A DNA stretch of 64,000 nucleotides from positions 186,001 to 250,000 of the forward strand of contig NZ_JAMBOF010000001.1 of assembly GCF_023715485.1 (NCBI RefSeq), given 5' to 3'. A program made the position numbers and the translations under genes. This DNA is from Mesobacillus subterraneus. GTDB taxonomy: Bacteria > Bacillota > Bacilli > Bacillales > Cytobacillaceae. The stretch's first letter is position 1, and each line of letters starts with the position of its first letter. The notes under the pieces are model-generated. The model searched no databases. It was not told where the DNA came from and worked only from the letters and a program-made list of their open reading frames with translations. Of the stretch, positions 36,277-44,682 are shown piece by piece.

Positions 36277-37929
36277 TTAATTCAATTTATTTTTGAAGAT
36301 GGAGTAAGTTTTGTAACCACCTGTCAGGTTCTTGACTTTGAAACCATTTTGCTGGAGGATTCGAGATGCAAGGTAGCCTCGCAAACCGACCTGGCAAGTG
36401 ATCAGGATTGTTTCGTCCTTTGGAAGTTCTTCGAGACGGCTGCGAAGGTCATCCAGCGGAATGTTCTTTGAGCCTTCAATTTTGCCCTGATCATGTTCTT
36501 TCTCAGTACGTACGTCAATCATGTACGCGCCTTCCTTGATTAAATGGTCTACTTCATAGTGCTGCACTGTTTCGATCGTTCCGTCAACGATATTCGAAGC
36601 TACATAACCAGCCATGTTCACTGGGTCCTTGGCAGATGAGAACGGCGGTGCGTAAGCAAGCTCAAGCTCTTGAAGGTCATAGACGCTCAATCGGCCTTTA
36701 ATAGCTGTTGCGATTACATCGATGCGTTTGTCGACACCGTCTTTACCTACTGCCTGAGCACCATAAATCTTGCCTGTCTCTTTATCAAAAATAACTTTTA
36801 GAGACATTTGCTCAGCGCCAGGGTAGTAGCCTGCATGTGACATAGGGTGGATGTGAACTACTTCATATGGAATCCCAAGTCTTCTCAGCAATTTTTCACT
36901 GTTTCCTGTAGTTGCCGCAGTTAACTCGAATACTTTAACAATGGAAGTACCAAGAGTACCTGGATATGCAATTTTACGGCCATTGATATGGTGTCCTACA
37001 ATGTGAGCCTGGCGGTTTGCTGGCCAAGCAAGCGGGATCATTGTTGGCTGTCCGTTGATATAGTCAGTGACTTCGATTGCGTCGCCCATACCGTAAATTG
37101 CCTCATCAGAAGTCTGAAGATATTCGTTGACCTTGATGCCGCCGCGTTCGCCAAGCTCGAGGCCAGCATCAATTGCAAGCTTGTTCTCCGGACGTACACC
37201 GATTGAAAGGATGATTAATTCAGCATCAAGCACTTTGCCGCTTTCAAGGACAACCTTCGTGCCGTTTTCTTGTACATCCGTGATTCCATCGCCAAGAATC
37301 AATTCAACGCCGTTCTTTCTTAATTCATCCTCGACAATCGCAGCCATTTCTGGATCGACTGGTCCCATTACCTGAGGCAATTTTTCAACAAGAGTAACAT
37401 TCACGCCAGCGTGGACAAGGTTCTCTGCCATCTCCAAGCCGATGAAGCCGCCGCCAATAACGACTGCGTTATTTGGCTTATTGTCTTCTAGGTATGCTTT
37501 GATTTTATCCATATCAGGAATATTTCTCAGCGTGAATACATTTGCACTCTTTAAACCTTCGATTGGAGGAACGATTGGTTTTGCACCTGGGGATAATACC
37601 AGGACGTCATAGCTTTCTGTATACTCTTCACCAGATTGTACATGCTTCACGGACACTGTTTTTTCTTCCCGGTTGATAGCCGTTACTTCAGAAAAATTAC
37701 GGATATCCAGATTGTAACGTGCGTTCATACCTTCAACTGTCTGGAGAAGCAATTTATTTCTGTCTTCGATTACACCGCTGATGTGATATGGCAGACCGCA
37801 GTTTGCAAAAGAAATGAATTCTCCTCTTTCGAACAATACGATTTCAGCCTTCTCATCTAATCTTCTAAGTTTAGTTGCTGTAGTTGCTCCGCCTGCTACG
37901 CCGCCGACGATTACGATTTTTTTACCCAT
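36277..37929 (-). CDS. cdr: CoA-disulfide reductase with C-terminal rhodanese domain
   Basis: A 550-residue FAD- and NAD(P)H-dependent enzyme that reduces CoA disulfide or CoA persulfides. FAD-binding GGVAGGATTATKLRRL is followed by SFANCGLPY with the single redox Cys43, then the NAD-binding VIGGGFIGLEMAENL. The last ~100 residues are a rhodanese domain with Cys512 in TCQVGLRG. CoADR-rhodanese fusions act on sulfane sulfur. A dyad like the CstR/CsoR operator lies 36 bases upstream, consistent with induction by reactive sulfur. AAAGGATG precedes the ATG. Confidence 0.93.
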   Translation of the reverse strand: MGKKIVIVGGVAGGATTATKLRRLDEKAEIVLFERGEFISFANCGLPYHISGVIEDRNKLLLQTVEGMNARYNLDIRNFSEVTAINREEKTVSVKHVQSGEEYTESYDVLVLSPGAKPIVPPIEGLKSANVFTLRNIPDMDKIKAYLEDNKPNNAVVIGGGFIGLEMAENLVHAGVNVTLVEKLPQVMGPVDPEMAAIVEDELRKNGVELILGDGITDVQENGTKVVLESGKVLDAELIILSIGVRPENKLAIDAGLELGERGGIKVNEYLQTSDEAIYGMGDAIEVTDYINGQPTMIPLAWPANRQAHIVGHHINGRKIAYPGTLGTSIVKVFELTAATTGNSEKLLRRLGIPYEVVHIHPMSHAGYYPGAEQMSLKVIFDKETGKIYGAQAVGKDGVDKRIDVIATAIKGRLSVYDLQELELAYAPPFSSAKDPVNMAGYVASNIVDGTIETVQHYEVDHLIKEGAYMIDVRTEKEHDQGKIEGSKNIPLDDLRSRLEELPKDETILITCQVGLRGYLASRILQQNGFKVKNLTGGYKTYSIFKNKLN

Positions 37930-37964
37930 TTTATAGTCATCCTTTCGGTTAAAGATTATTTTTT

Positions 37965-37980
37965 ATACCCCTACTGGTAT
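37965..37980. promoter_or_regulatory. CstR/CsoR-like operator upstream of cdr
   Basis: ATACCCCTACTGGTAT: ATACC and GGTAT half-sites around a C/T-rich centre, similar to the ATACCCCYAGGGGTAT sites of persulfide-sensing CstR. It sits where a repressor would cover the cdr promoter. The remaining ~240 bases up to the yajQ end hold no gene that I can see. Confidence 0.5.
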
Positions 37981-38161
37981 ATTAACGCGAAAATAGGGGG
38001 AAACCAATAGAGCTTTGTGAAGGATTTGTGAATGTTTTAATCTAAATTCTCTTCAACAGGGACAAATATCACACTGGTTCAATACAATAATTTTAACTTG
38101 TAAATTGAAGAATACCTTGGGTGGTTTGTGAATCATTCATGAACATTTATGTTTATATAAC

Positions 38162-38193
38162 AAAAGCGGACAATGATTCCATAGTCCGCTTTT
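38162..38193 (-). terminator. yajQ terminator
   Basis: AAAAGCGGAC (38162-38171) pairs with GTCCGCTTTT (38184-38193), downstream of the yajQ stop on the minus strand. Confidence 0.85.
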
Positions 38194-38222
38194 GTCCTTC
38201 ATATATAGTTTTATCACTTCTA

Positions 38223-38714
38223 TTAACGATAATTCACAAATTGCACATCAACAGTCAGATCCGCTTCTCTTACCGCGGCAATGATTTTCTGCAAGTCGTC
38301 GCGGTTTTTCCCAGTTACACGTACCTGGTCATCCTGTACCTGGCTCTTCACCTTCACGCCGCTGTTTTTAATGATTGTATTGATTTTCTTTGCATTTTCT
38401 TTATCGATACCCTGAACCAGCTTTGCTCTCTGGCGAACTGTTCCCCCAGAAGCGCGCTCGACCTTACCATAATCAAGATTTTTCACGGGTATTCCACGCT
38501 TGATCATTTTGCTGAATAGAACATCCTTCAACTGGTCAAGCTTAAATTCATCATCCGAAACAAGAACAAGCTCTTCCTTATCAAGCGAAATTTCACTTTT
38601 GCTGCCTTTAAAATCATAGCGGGTCTGGATTTCTTTCATTGCAATGCTGATCGCATTTGTGACTTCCGTCATTTCAACTTTGGATACAATATCAAATGAA
38701 CTCTCTTTAGACAT
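38223..38714 (-). CDS. YajQ family nucleotide-binding protein
   Basis: A 163-residue protein with [35 protein letters not shown] and [14 protein letters not shown], the conserved blocks of YajQ (UPF0234). The fold has two RNA-binding-like domains; members bind c-di-GMP or nucleic acid in some species. In this organism the ligand is unknown; the EAL protein at 17.4 kb shows that c-di-GMP metabolism exists. Strong GGAGG before ATG 38714. Confidence 0.92.
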   Translation of the reverse strand: MSKESSFDIVSKVEMTEVTNAISIAMKEIQTRYDFKGSKSEISLDKEELVLVSDDEFKLDQLKDVLFSKMIKRGIPVKNLDYGKVERASGGTVRQRAKLVQGIDKENAKKINTIIKNSGVKVKSQVQDDQVRVTGKNRDDLQKIIAAVREADLTVDVQFVNYR

Positions 38715-38943
38715 AAGGCTACCTCCAGAAAAACATTTTATTTATGGCTTTATTATAGTAAAATATAGCAGTTCAAACAACTTTACGTAATTTAGGATAC
38801 CATGCTCTTTTTATAGGTGTATTTTTTGGGATTTATAAACCTTATACGAAGTTTATTTCTTCGACGTTAAAGTAAAACAGCAGTGATCATGAGTTTAGAT
38901 TAAAAAAATGATCATTGTCAAAAATATAGGCAGGAGGGATATT

Positions 38944-39807
38944 ATGTCCTTGAACGAATATACAGGCCAGACAGTGGAGCTGACCGTCGCGAGAATTGCG
39001 GATTATGGTTACTTTTTAACTGACGGGGAGGAGGATGTTCTTCTTCACTCCAATGATACTGACCAGACATTTGAAGAAGGCGATACGGTAGAAGTCTTTC
39101 TATTTGTTGACTCACGGGGCAGGCTGACAGCGACTACGGTAATACCCAAAGTCTCAGTTGGAATATATGATTGGGTACCAGTTGCAGATGTGAAGGATGG
39201 AATCGGTGTTTTTCTTGATATCGGCATCAGCAAGGATATTTTGCTAGGTGAGGAAGATTTACCGGTTGTTAAATCGGTTTGGCCTCAAAAAGGGGACTTG
39301 CTTTATATCACTCTCCGTGTGAATCGCAATAACATGATCTATGCGCGTATGGCAACAGACCCAGTCATCCAGGAAATTTCTATAAAGGCTACAAGGAGCG
39401 ATTTCAACAAAAACGTTCATGGCTATATTTACCGGACGGCAAGGGTTGGCAGCTGGATCATCACTGCGGAGGGTTTCAAAGGCTTCATCCACGAATCACA
39501 GCGCAGGACAGAGCCCCGAATTGGTGAAAAGGTAGAAGGACGTATCATCGATGTAAAAGAAGATGGATCAGTGAATATTTCATTAATGCCGCGTAAACAG
39601 GAAGCACTTGATGAAGACGCAGAAAAAATCATGAGCTATTTAGAGTTGAGGAATGGCGCGATGCCTTACCATGACAAGAGCATGGCAGAGGACATCCAGG
39701 AACGCTTCGACATGAGCAAAGGCTCTTTCAAACGGGCATTAGGCAGGCTTATGAAGGATGGCAAGATTTATCAAGAAAATAACTGGACATATAAAAAAGA
39801 AAAATAG
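38944..39807 (+). CDS. cvfB: CvfB/YitL family S1 RNA-binding protein
   Basis: 287 residues. Three S1-like beta-barrel domains (about 1-65, 70-135 and 145-215) followed by a C-terminal winged helix (DIQERFDMSKGSFKRALGRLMKDGKI), the architecture of CvfB, an RNA-binding virulence/regulatory protein first studied in Staphylococcus. The B. subtilis homologue is YitL. ATG 38944 has AGGAGGG seven bases upstream, preferred over 38908. It is directly followed by a terminator. Confidence 0.9.
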   Translation: MSLNEYTGQTVELTVARIADYGYFLTDGEEDVLLHSNDTDQTFEEGDTVEVFLFVDSRGRLTATTVIPKVSVGIYDWVPVADVKDGIGVFLDIGISKDILLGEEDLPVVKSVWPQKGDLLYITLRVNRNNMIYARMATDPVIQEISIKATRSDFNKNVHGYIYRTARVGSWIITAEGFKGFIHESQRRTEPRIGEKVEGRIIDVKEDGSVNISLMPRKQEALDEDAEKIMSYLELRNGAMPYHDKSMAEDIQERFDMSKGSFKRALGRLMKDGKIYQENNWTYKKEK

Positions 39808-39831
39808 AGCCGTTTTGGCTCTATTTTTTAT
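39801..39831 (+). terminator. cvfB terminator
   Basis: AAAATAGAGCC and GGCTCTATTTTTT (39801-39811 and 39817-39829) overlap the stop codon end. Confidence 0.88.
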
Positions 39832-39838
39832 GGTCTTC

Positions 39839-39970
39839 TTAGATATGGTCGGTCTTCTTTGAATATTCATTCTTGCCTGCTTTACGGTTTTTCTCGCGCA
39901 TCATGTTTTTTTCGTGGCGGAGGGCATTGTTGTCCTTCGCTTTTTTATCGTTATCAGAAGTATGCGGCAT
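39839..39970 (-). CDS. Small DUF3941-like protein
   Basis: A 43-residue, highly charged protein: MPHTSDNDKKAKDNNALRHE then KNMMREKNRKAGKNEYSKKT and DHI. GAAAGGAG lies ten bases before its ATG. The composition (Lys/Asn/Arg-rich, no Cys, no hydrophobic core) and N-terminal motif match what I recall as DUF3941, found in spore-forming Bacillaceae; function unknown. It lies between cvfB and degV and shares no overlap with them. Confidence 0.75.
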   Translation of the reverse strand: MPHTSDNDKKAKDNNALRHEKNMMREKNRKAGKNEYSKKTDHI

Positions 39971-40037
39971 AATATAAAAACTCCTTTCAGGATAGGATAC
40001 ATTTTATTTTCCCTAAAACCTGAGAGGAGTATGTAAA

Positions 40038-40898
40038 TTATGATGGCAGTTTATTTAAGAAGAAAATTGCAATCGTACCAGGTCCGGTATGGGAGCCGAC
40101 CGCGGCACCAATAGAAGTGATGAAAACATCCTTTGCATGGAGCTCCTCCATGATCATATTCTTCATCTCTGTGGCTGTCTCAAAATCATCTGCATGGCTG
40201 ATGCCGACAACCTGGTTTTCAAATGATTCACCGCGTTCTTTCATTACTTCTACAATCCTGCGAAGAAGCTTTTTCTTTCCGCGGATTTTTTCAAGCGGCA
40301 CCAACTTCCCATCCTCTACATTAAGCAGCGGCTTAATATTCAACAGGCCGCCTACGAATGCAGAAGCTTTTGACACGCGTCCACCTTTGGCAAGATGGTC
40401 CAGGTCATCTACAGTGAATAAATGCTCCATATGCTGGCTGTGGAACTGGACAGCTTCAACGATTTCTTCTTTTGAAAAATTCTCTTTCGCCTTCTGTGCT
40501 GCTTCCAAAACAACTAGGCCGTATCCAAGGGATGCACATTTTGTATCAATGATCGACAAGTTGAAGTCAGGATATTCCTCCTTAACTTGCCCGGCAATCA
40601 TGACGGCTGTCTGATATGTTCCTGATAATTGTGAAGAGAAAGCTATGTATATTCCATCCTGCTTATTCTCGGCCAATTCCGTAAAAACTTCTTTAAAACC
40701 AGCAGGAGAAGCCTGTGAGGTTTTTGGAAGGTTGCCAGCGCGGATTTGATCGTACACTTGTTTTGGCTGGATTGTTCGTAAATCCTCGTATTCAGTGTCA
40801 TTAATATGGACCTTCAACGGGAATAGTATTGCATCATTTTCTTCATAAAAACTCAATGGCAAATCACATGCACTGTCAGCCATGATTTTTACTGACAT
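40038..40898 (-). CDS. yitS: DegV family fatty-acid-binding protein (YitS)
   Basis: A 286-residue DegV/FakB-type protein that carries a fatty acid for phosphorylation by FakA. MSVKIMADSACDLPLSF, KTSQASPAGF, FSSQLSGTYQTA and AAVGSHTGPGTIAIFF are conserved ligand and head-group contacts. ATG 40898 with AGGTGAAAGTTCT upstream is preferred to an earlier codon at 40985. It is divergent from yitT, as in B. subtilis. Confidence 0.92.
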   Translation of the reverse strand: MSVKIMADSACDLPLSFYEENDAILFPLKVHINDTEYEDLRTIQPKQVYDQIRAGNLPKTSQASPAGFKEVFTELAENKQDGIYIAFSSQLSGTYQTAVMIAGQVKEEYPDFNLSIIDTKCASLGYGLVVLEAAQKAKENFSKEEIVEAVQFHSQHMEHLFTVDDLDHLAKGGRVSKASAFVGGLLNIKPLLNVEDGKLVPLEKIRGKKKLLRRIVEVMKERGESFENQVVGISHADDFETATEMKNMIMEELHAKDVFITSIGAAVGSHTGPGTIAIFFLNKLPS

Positions 40899-41027
40899 AG
40901 AACTTTCACCTGCTTTCAACCTTATATAAGAATAGTTTATCGGTAATATCGCAAAAAGACAATTAAATGTAGTGATTTTCGGCAAAATAGGGGTAGAGGA
41001 AGAATAGAAAAAGTAAGGGGGATTTAC

Positions 41028-41870
41028 ATGGTCTGGTTGGAAACGAAAAAAATCATCATCGTGGTGATTGGTGCATTTTTAAATGCGATGTCATTAAACT
41101 TCTTTTTAATTCCTGCAAATGTCTACGCCAGCGGGTTTACAGGTATAGCGCAGCTCGTGTCAAGCATACTTGGCGAATTTGCGCCGTTTAATATTTCTAC
41201 AGGGATCCTGCTTTTGCTTTTGAATATCCCGGTGACGATCCTCGGCTGGATGAAGGTAGGAAAATCATTCACTCTTTATAGTTTTATCTCTGTTGCGCTT
41301 TCATCTCTTTTCCTTGAAATCCTGCCGGTAAAAGAAGTATCGACTGACATATTGCTGAATGCTGTGTTTGGTGGAGTCATCGCTGCACTCGGAGTAGGAC
41401 TGACATTGAAATGGGGGGCGTCCACTGGAGGTATGGATATCATCGCGATGGTGCTTTCGCGGATGAACGATCGGCCGGTTGGTACATATTTCTTCACGTT
41501 AAATGGCATCATTATATTGACAGCGGGTTATATTTTCGGCTGGGAAAATGCCCTTTATACCTTAGTGTCTTTATATGTATCAACAAGGGTAATTGATGCC
41601 ATCCATACACGTCATGAAAAATTGACTGCCATGATCGTGACCAAAAAATCAGATGAATTAAAGAATGCCATTCACGATAAATTGGTACGAGGGATCACGC
41701 TTCTGCCTGCCAAGGGAGCCTTCTCCGGCGAACCAAAGGAAATGCTGGTCATTGTCATTACGAGGTATGAATTGTATGACCTGGAAAGAATCATAAAGGA
41801 AGTCGATCCACACGCCTTCACGAATATTGTTGAGACGGCAGGAATATTCGGGTTCTTCAGAAGGGAGTAA
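41028..41870 (+). CDS. yitT: YitT family membrane protein
   Basis: A 280-residue protein with about five N-terminal membrane segments (DUF161) and a cytosolic DUF2179 domain (LTAMIVTKKSDELKNAIH to FTNIVETAGIFGFF). FFLIPANVYASGFTGIAQLVS is the family signature. Transport function is suspected but unproven. AGGGGG precedes the ATG; ipi follows after 23 bases. Confidence 0.92.
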   Translation: MVWLETKKIIIVVIGAFLNAMSLNFFLIPANVYASGFTGIAQLVSSILGEFAPFNISTGILLLLLNIPVTILGWMKVGKSFTLYSFISVALSSLFLEILPVKEVSTDILLNAVFGGVIAALGVGLTLKWGASTGGMDIIAMVLSRMNDRPVGTYFFTLNGIIILTAGYIFGWENALYTLVSLYVSTRVIDAIHTRHEKLTAMIVTKKSDELKNAIHDKLVRGITLLPAKGAFSGEPKEMLVIVITRYELYDLERIIKEVDPHAFTNIVETAGIFGFFRRE

Positions 41871-41893
41871 AGTTCAAGAATGGAGGTAAGAAA

Positions 41894-42679
41894 GTGAAGA
41901 AAGTCAGCTTATTAATTATTTTACTGTTGATGGCCGTGGCGCCTGTACTGGCCATTGGAGAGGAAAAACCATCAAGGCAAATGGATTTTAGTTTTTTTGT
42001 TGACCCTGTTGCAGGACCGGAACTAGCAGAATTTGAACTTGTCCTCCGGAACAACAGTGATATGCCACTTTCGTTCGAGTTTCCGACATCACAGAAATAT
42101 GACATAACCGTGCTCGATTCAAAAAAGAAAAAAGTGTACCAATACTCTGAGGGAAAGGCATTTGCCCAGGCGTTTGAAACTCTCACAATAAAACCGCAGG
42201 AAAGTGTTAAATGGAAGGAAAGCTGGAATTATGTCACAGCAGCGGGTGAGAGGGTTAAAGAAGGCGAGTACCAGGTAACTGCAAAGCTAAAAGCCATTAA
42301 TGTGAATGGAAAACCCATTGCAGACCAAAGTTTGCTGACAGATGCGAAGACAATGTATGTTCCCGGGCAGAATCCAGTCTTTATGGGAATAAAGACAGAA
42401 GGCAGCAAAGGTAAATATAAAGTGATTGGGCAAGTAAGGCCCCTCAATGGAAAGTTTTTTTATTCGGTCGAGGATGGCCATAATCAGCTGGTCAACGAAA
42501 CAGAAGTTGTTTTAGATTCAAAGTACCCGCAATGGAAGCCGTTTACTCTCAATATCGCCATACCTGAAAACAAGCTTCCGCAAAACGGGTCCGTCATCCT
42601 GAATCTGTATGAGCGAAGCAAGGATGGAGAAATTATTCATACTTATCCTGTGTTGCTTGAAAGGTTCAATAACAACTAA
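41894..42679 (+). CDS. ipi: Exported BsuPI-domain protein (intracellular proteinase inhibitor-like)
   Basis: 261 residues. A signal peptide (VSLLIILLLMAVAPVLA) precedes a BsuPI domain (~30-130, with FELVLRNNSDMPLSFEFPTSQ and WNYVTAAGERV) and a C-terminal Gmad2-like beta domain (~150-255, VIGQVRPLNGKFFYSVEDGH). The B. subtilis Ipi is a cytosolic inhibitor of the major intracellular protease and lacks these additions, so this exported two-domain version may have another target. The start is GTG 41894 with GGAGG eight bases upstream. Synteny: yitT-ipi-yizC. Confidence 0.85.
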   Translation: MKKVSLLIILLLMAVAPVLAIGEEKPSRQMDFSFFVDPVAGPELAEFELVLRNNSDMPLSFEFPTSQKYDITVLDSKKKKVYQYSEGKAFAQAFETLTIKPQESVKWKESWNYVTAAGERVKEGEYQVTAKLKAINVNGKPIADQSLLTDAKTMYVPGQNPVFMGIKTEGSKGKYKVIGQVRPLNGKFFYSVEDGHNQLVNETEVVLDSKYPQWKPFTLNIAIPENKLPQNGSVILNLYERSKDGEIIHTYPVLLERFNNN

Positions 42680-42745
42680 GTAAAAGTAAAAGTAAAAGTA
42701 AAAGCAAAAGCTGACGGACGAACCGCCAGCTTTTTGCTTTTACTT
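42680..42745. terminator. Bidirectional terminator with AGTAAA hexamer repeats
   Basis: Four AGTAAA-type hexamers directly follow the ipi stop; the last joins AAGTAAAAGCAAAAGCTG (42696-42713), which pairs with CAGCTTTTTGCTTTTACTT (42727-42745) around ACGGACGAACCG. It serves convergent ipi and yizC. Confidence 0.8.
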
Positions 42746-42931
42746 GTTTTCAATTGAATTCAGCTCGTCTTGAAATGACCGAAGCTGCTCTTTTTCAGCC
42801 ATTGTCGTATTCGCGTACGCTGATGACAGAGCATTTTTAGCAGTATACATGGCTGCAGTCTGTTCCGCAGGCTCCGCAGTCTTAGCTAATTGTACAGCTT
42901 TCCTTGCTTCCTGAAAAAGCCTGTTTCCCAT
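42740..42931 (-). CDS. yizC: DUF3813 small protein (YizC)
   Basis: A 63-residue helical protein, MGNRLFQEARKAVQLAKTA then AKNALSSAYANTTMAEKEQL, matching DUF3813/YizC. Function unknown. Its ribosome site AGGAGG lies in the end of the upstream 50-residue ORF, so the two are probably co-translated. Its 3' end overlaps the shared terminator stem. Confidence 0.85.
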   Translation of the reverse strand: MGNRLFQEARKAVQLAKTAEPAEQTAAMYTAKNALSSAYANTTMAEKEQLRSFQDELNSIENK

Positions 42932-42932
42932 T

Positions 42933-43085
42933 TTAAATTCCTCCTAAAGAGGATTCTCTGACATTGGCCATCTTCTGAGCTTCAGCTTCGGCATATGTGG
43001 TGTGGTAAGGGATTCGTTGACTATGCTTGGCGACAGTATCTACACCTTGCTGTACAAAACGCTTGGATTTATTGCTTTTACCCAT
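42933..43085 (-). CDS. Unrecognised 50-residue basic protein upstream of yizC
   Basis: ATG 43085 has GGAGGGG six bases upstream. The product begins MGKSNKSKRFVQQGVDTVAK and ends VRESSLGGI; it is Lys/Arg-rich at the N-terminus with an Ala/Glu helix (YAEAEAQKMANV). The stop is one base before the yizC start, and its GGAGGA codons are the yizC ribosome site, which argues that it is a real coupled gene. I do not recognise a family; a spore-associated small protein is only a guess. Confidence 0.65.
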   Translation of the reverse strand: MGKSNKSKRFVQQGVDTVAKHSQRIPYHTTYAEAEAQKMANVRESSLGGI

Positions 43086-43213
43086 CGTTTACCCCTCCAT
43101 CTGCGAGCGAATTTGAAACAGGCTAAAAGCCGCTTCACTGATAGTATGCTCTTTCGGTGTAAAATCAACCGGTACAGGAACAGGTTGTATTTGGCAAGAT
43201 AATGAAGATTAAT

Positions 43214-43565
43214 GGACATTTGGATGAAGAAGAAGCAAGGAAATGTCCAAGAAAGCCATGTTAAAGGACATTTTGATGATGAAGAAACAATGAAATGTCT
43301 AAGAAAGCCATGTTAAAGGACATTTTGATGATGAAGAAACAATGAAATGTCCAAGAAAGTCATGTTAAAGGACATTTTAAAGATGAAGAAACAATGAAAT
43401 GTCCAAGAAAGCCATGTTAAAGGACATTTTGAAGATGAAGAAGCAATAAAATGTCCAAGAAAGCCATGTTAAAGGACATTTTAAAGTTGAAGAAGCAATG
43501 AAATGTCTAAGAAAGCCAAGTTAAATGACATTTTGAAGATGAAGAAGCAATGAAATATACAAGAA
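43214..43565. repeat. Tandem repeat array 2: seven 52-bp units
   Basis: Units begin GGACATTT at 43214, 43266, 43318, 43370, 43422, 43474 and (as TGACATTT) 43526, each exactly 52 bases apart, with a final GGACATTTT at 43566. In each, GGACATTT pairs with AAATGTCC 20-25 bases later, followed by AAGAAAGCCATGTTAAA. Stop codons interrupt all frames, so it is non-coding. The array lies between the yitU terminator and the 42933-43085 gene. Confidence 0.97.
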
Positions 43566-43591
43566 GGACATTTTCGGCAAGAAATACCGCA

Positions 43592-43627
43592 AAAACGTCC
43601 GATAGAGCTTGAGCTTTCGGACGTTTT
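43592..43627. terminator. yitU terminator
   Basis: AAAACGTCCGA (43592-43602) pairs with TCGGACGTTTT (43617-43627); the A/T-tracts suit either direction, and yitU ends 28 bases away. Confidence 0.85.
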
Positions 43628-43654
43628 AAACTCGGTCATCAAACAGTATTCAAT

Positions 43655-44473
43655 TTAAAGGGCCTTTAAATTCAGCAAATCATTCAAGTAAACGCCGATT
43701 CCATCTTCTTCATTGGACAAGGTGATATCATTAGCGATGTTCTTTACAACTTCAATGGCATTGCCCATTGCGATGCCGCGTCCTGCGTACTCAAGCATAT
43801 CCAAATCATTGTCTTCGTCGCCGAAGGCAATGATTCTTTCAGGCGGGATCTGGAAATAGTCAGATGCCTTCTTTAAGCCGACAGCTTTGTTTAACCCATA
43901 TTTTACAATTTCAACGACATGGAATGGAGCCGCCCAGCTTCTGTGGTCGATAACTTCTGCATGGACTTCTGACAGGTGGGCACGTATTTTTTTTACATCC
44001 TCCTCATCAGAATGGATAAGCATGCTCGTTGGTGACGTCTTCAGGTATCTTCTAAGGTCTCCGGTCGTGATGTTGGGGTTGCCCAGGTTGAAGATATCCA
44101 TCAATTTCTCGTCATGATAGTGTACATACACATCGTCAATTACTTCGGCGATAATGTTATGGTATTTGAAATCATCGAGTGCCTCGACAATATCCTTCGC
44201 AACATCGATCGAAAGAGGAGAATGATGGACTCCCCAGCTTGTGTCCAGAGGATGATGGACGAACGCGCCGTTAAAATTCACAATCGGAGTGTCCAACTTT
44301 AGCTCATGATAGTACATTTCGCTTGAACGGAATGGTCTCCCTGTAGCAATCATCACAACATGGCCCTCTTCACGAGCTTTCTGGATCACGCGCTTATTAT
44401 TTTCGGATATTCTTTTATCATCTGTAAGTAAGGTTCCATCAAGGTCTAATGCGATTAAATGTTTTTCAGCCAT
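43655..44473 (-). CDS. yitU: HAD-superfamily Cof-type phosphatase (YitU)
   Basis: A 272-residue Cof-subfamily hydrolase: motif I ALDLDGTLLTDD with the nucleophile Asp, motif II MIATGRPF, motif III Lys in LNKAVGLKKA, motif IV FGDEDNDLDML. The cap of type C2B lies between motifs II and III. B. subtilis YitU can dephosphorylate flavin precursors; substrate here is inferred from that homologue at most. AAAGGAG precedes the ATG. Confidence 0.92.
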   Translation of the reverse strand: MAEKHLIALDLDGTLLTDDKRISENNKRVIQKAREEGHVVMIATGRPFRSSEMYYHELKLDTPIVNFNGAFVHHPLDTSWGVHHSPLSIDVAKDIVEALDDFKYHNIIAEVIDDVYVHYHDEKLMDIFNLGNPNITTGDLRRYLKTSPTSMLIHSDEEDVKKIRAHLSEVHAEVIDHRSWAAPFHVVEIVKYGLNKAVGLKKASDYFQIPPERIIAFGDEDNDLDMLEYAGRGIAMGNAIEVVKNIANDITLSNEEDGIGVYLNDLLNLKAL

Positions 44474-44682
44474 AAATACTCCTTTTAAACAATTTTTTTG
44501 AATGATATGCGTATGATTGGCTCTTTTTTTATAAGAGTTCTACAATACATATATTAGATGCTGGTTAATAGGTCTCATAACCACTATGGTAACCATTTTA
44601 CATATAAAATGTAAAAAAATCATTTTTCTAACTTAAAGGTGGGTTAATTTTTCATCTGCGCAATGATTCAGGAGGTAAAAAG

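Noticed and set aside
38884-38914. TGATCAT/ATGATCA inverted repeat upstream of cvfB as a terminator
   Set aside because: Short, AT-rich and without a T-run; no function can be supported.
43214-43565. CRISPR array at array 2 (and array 1)
   Set aside because: There are no unique spacers: the whole 52-bp unit repeats, and no cas gene is in the window.
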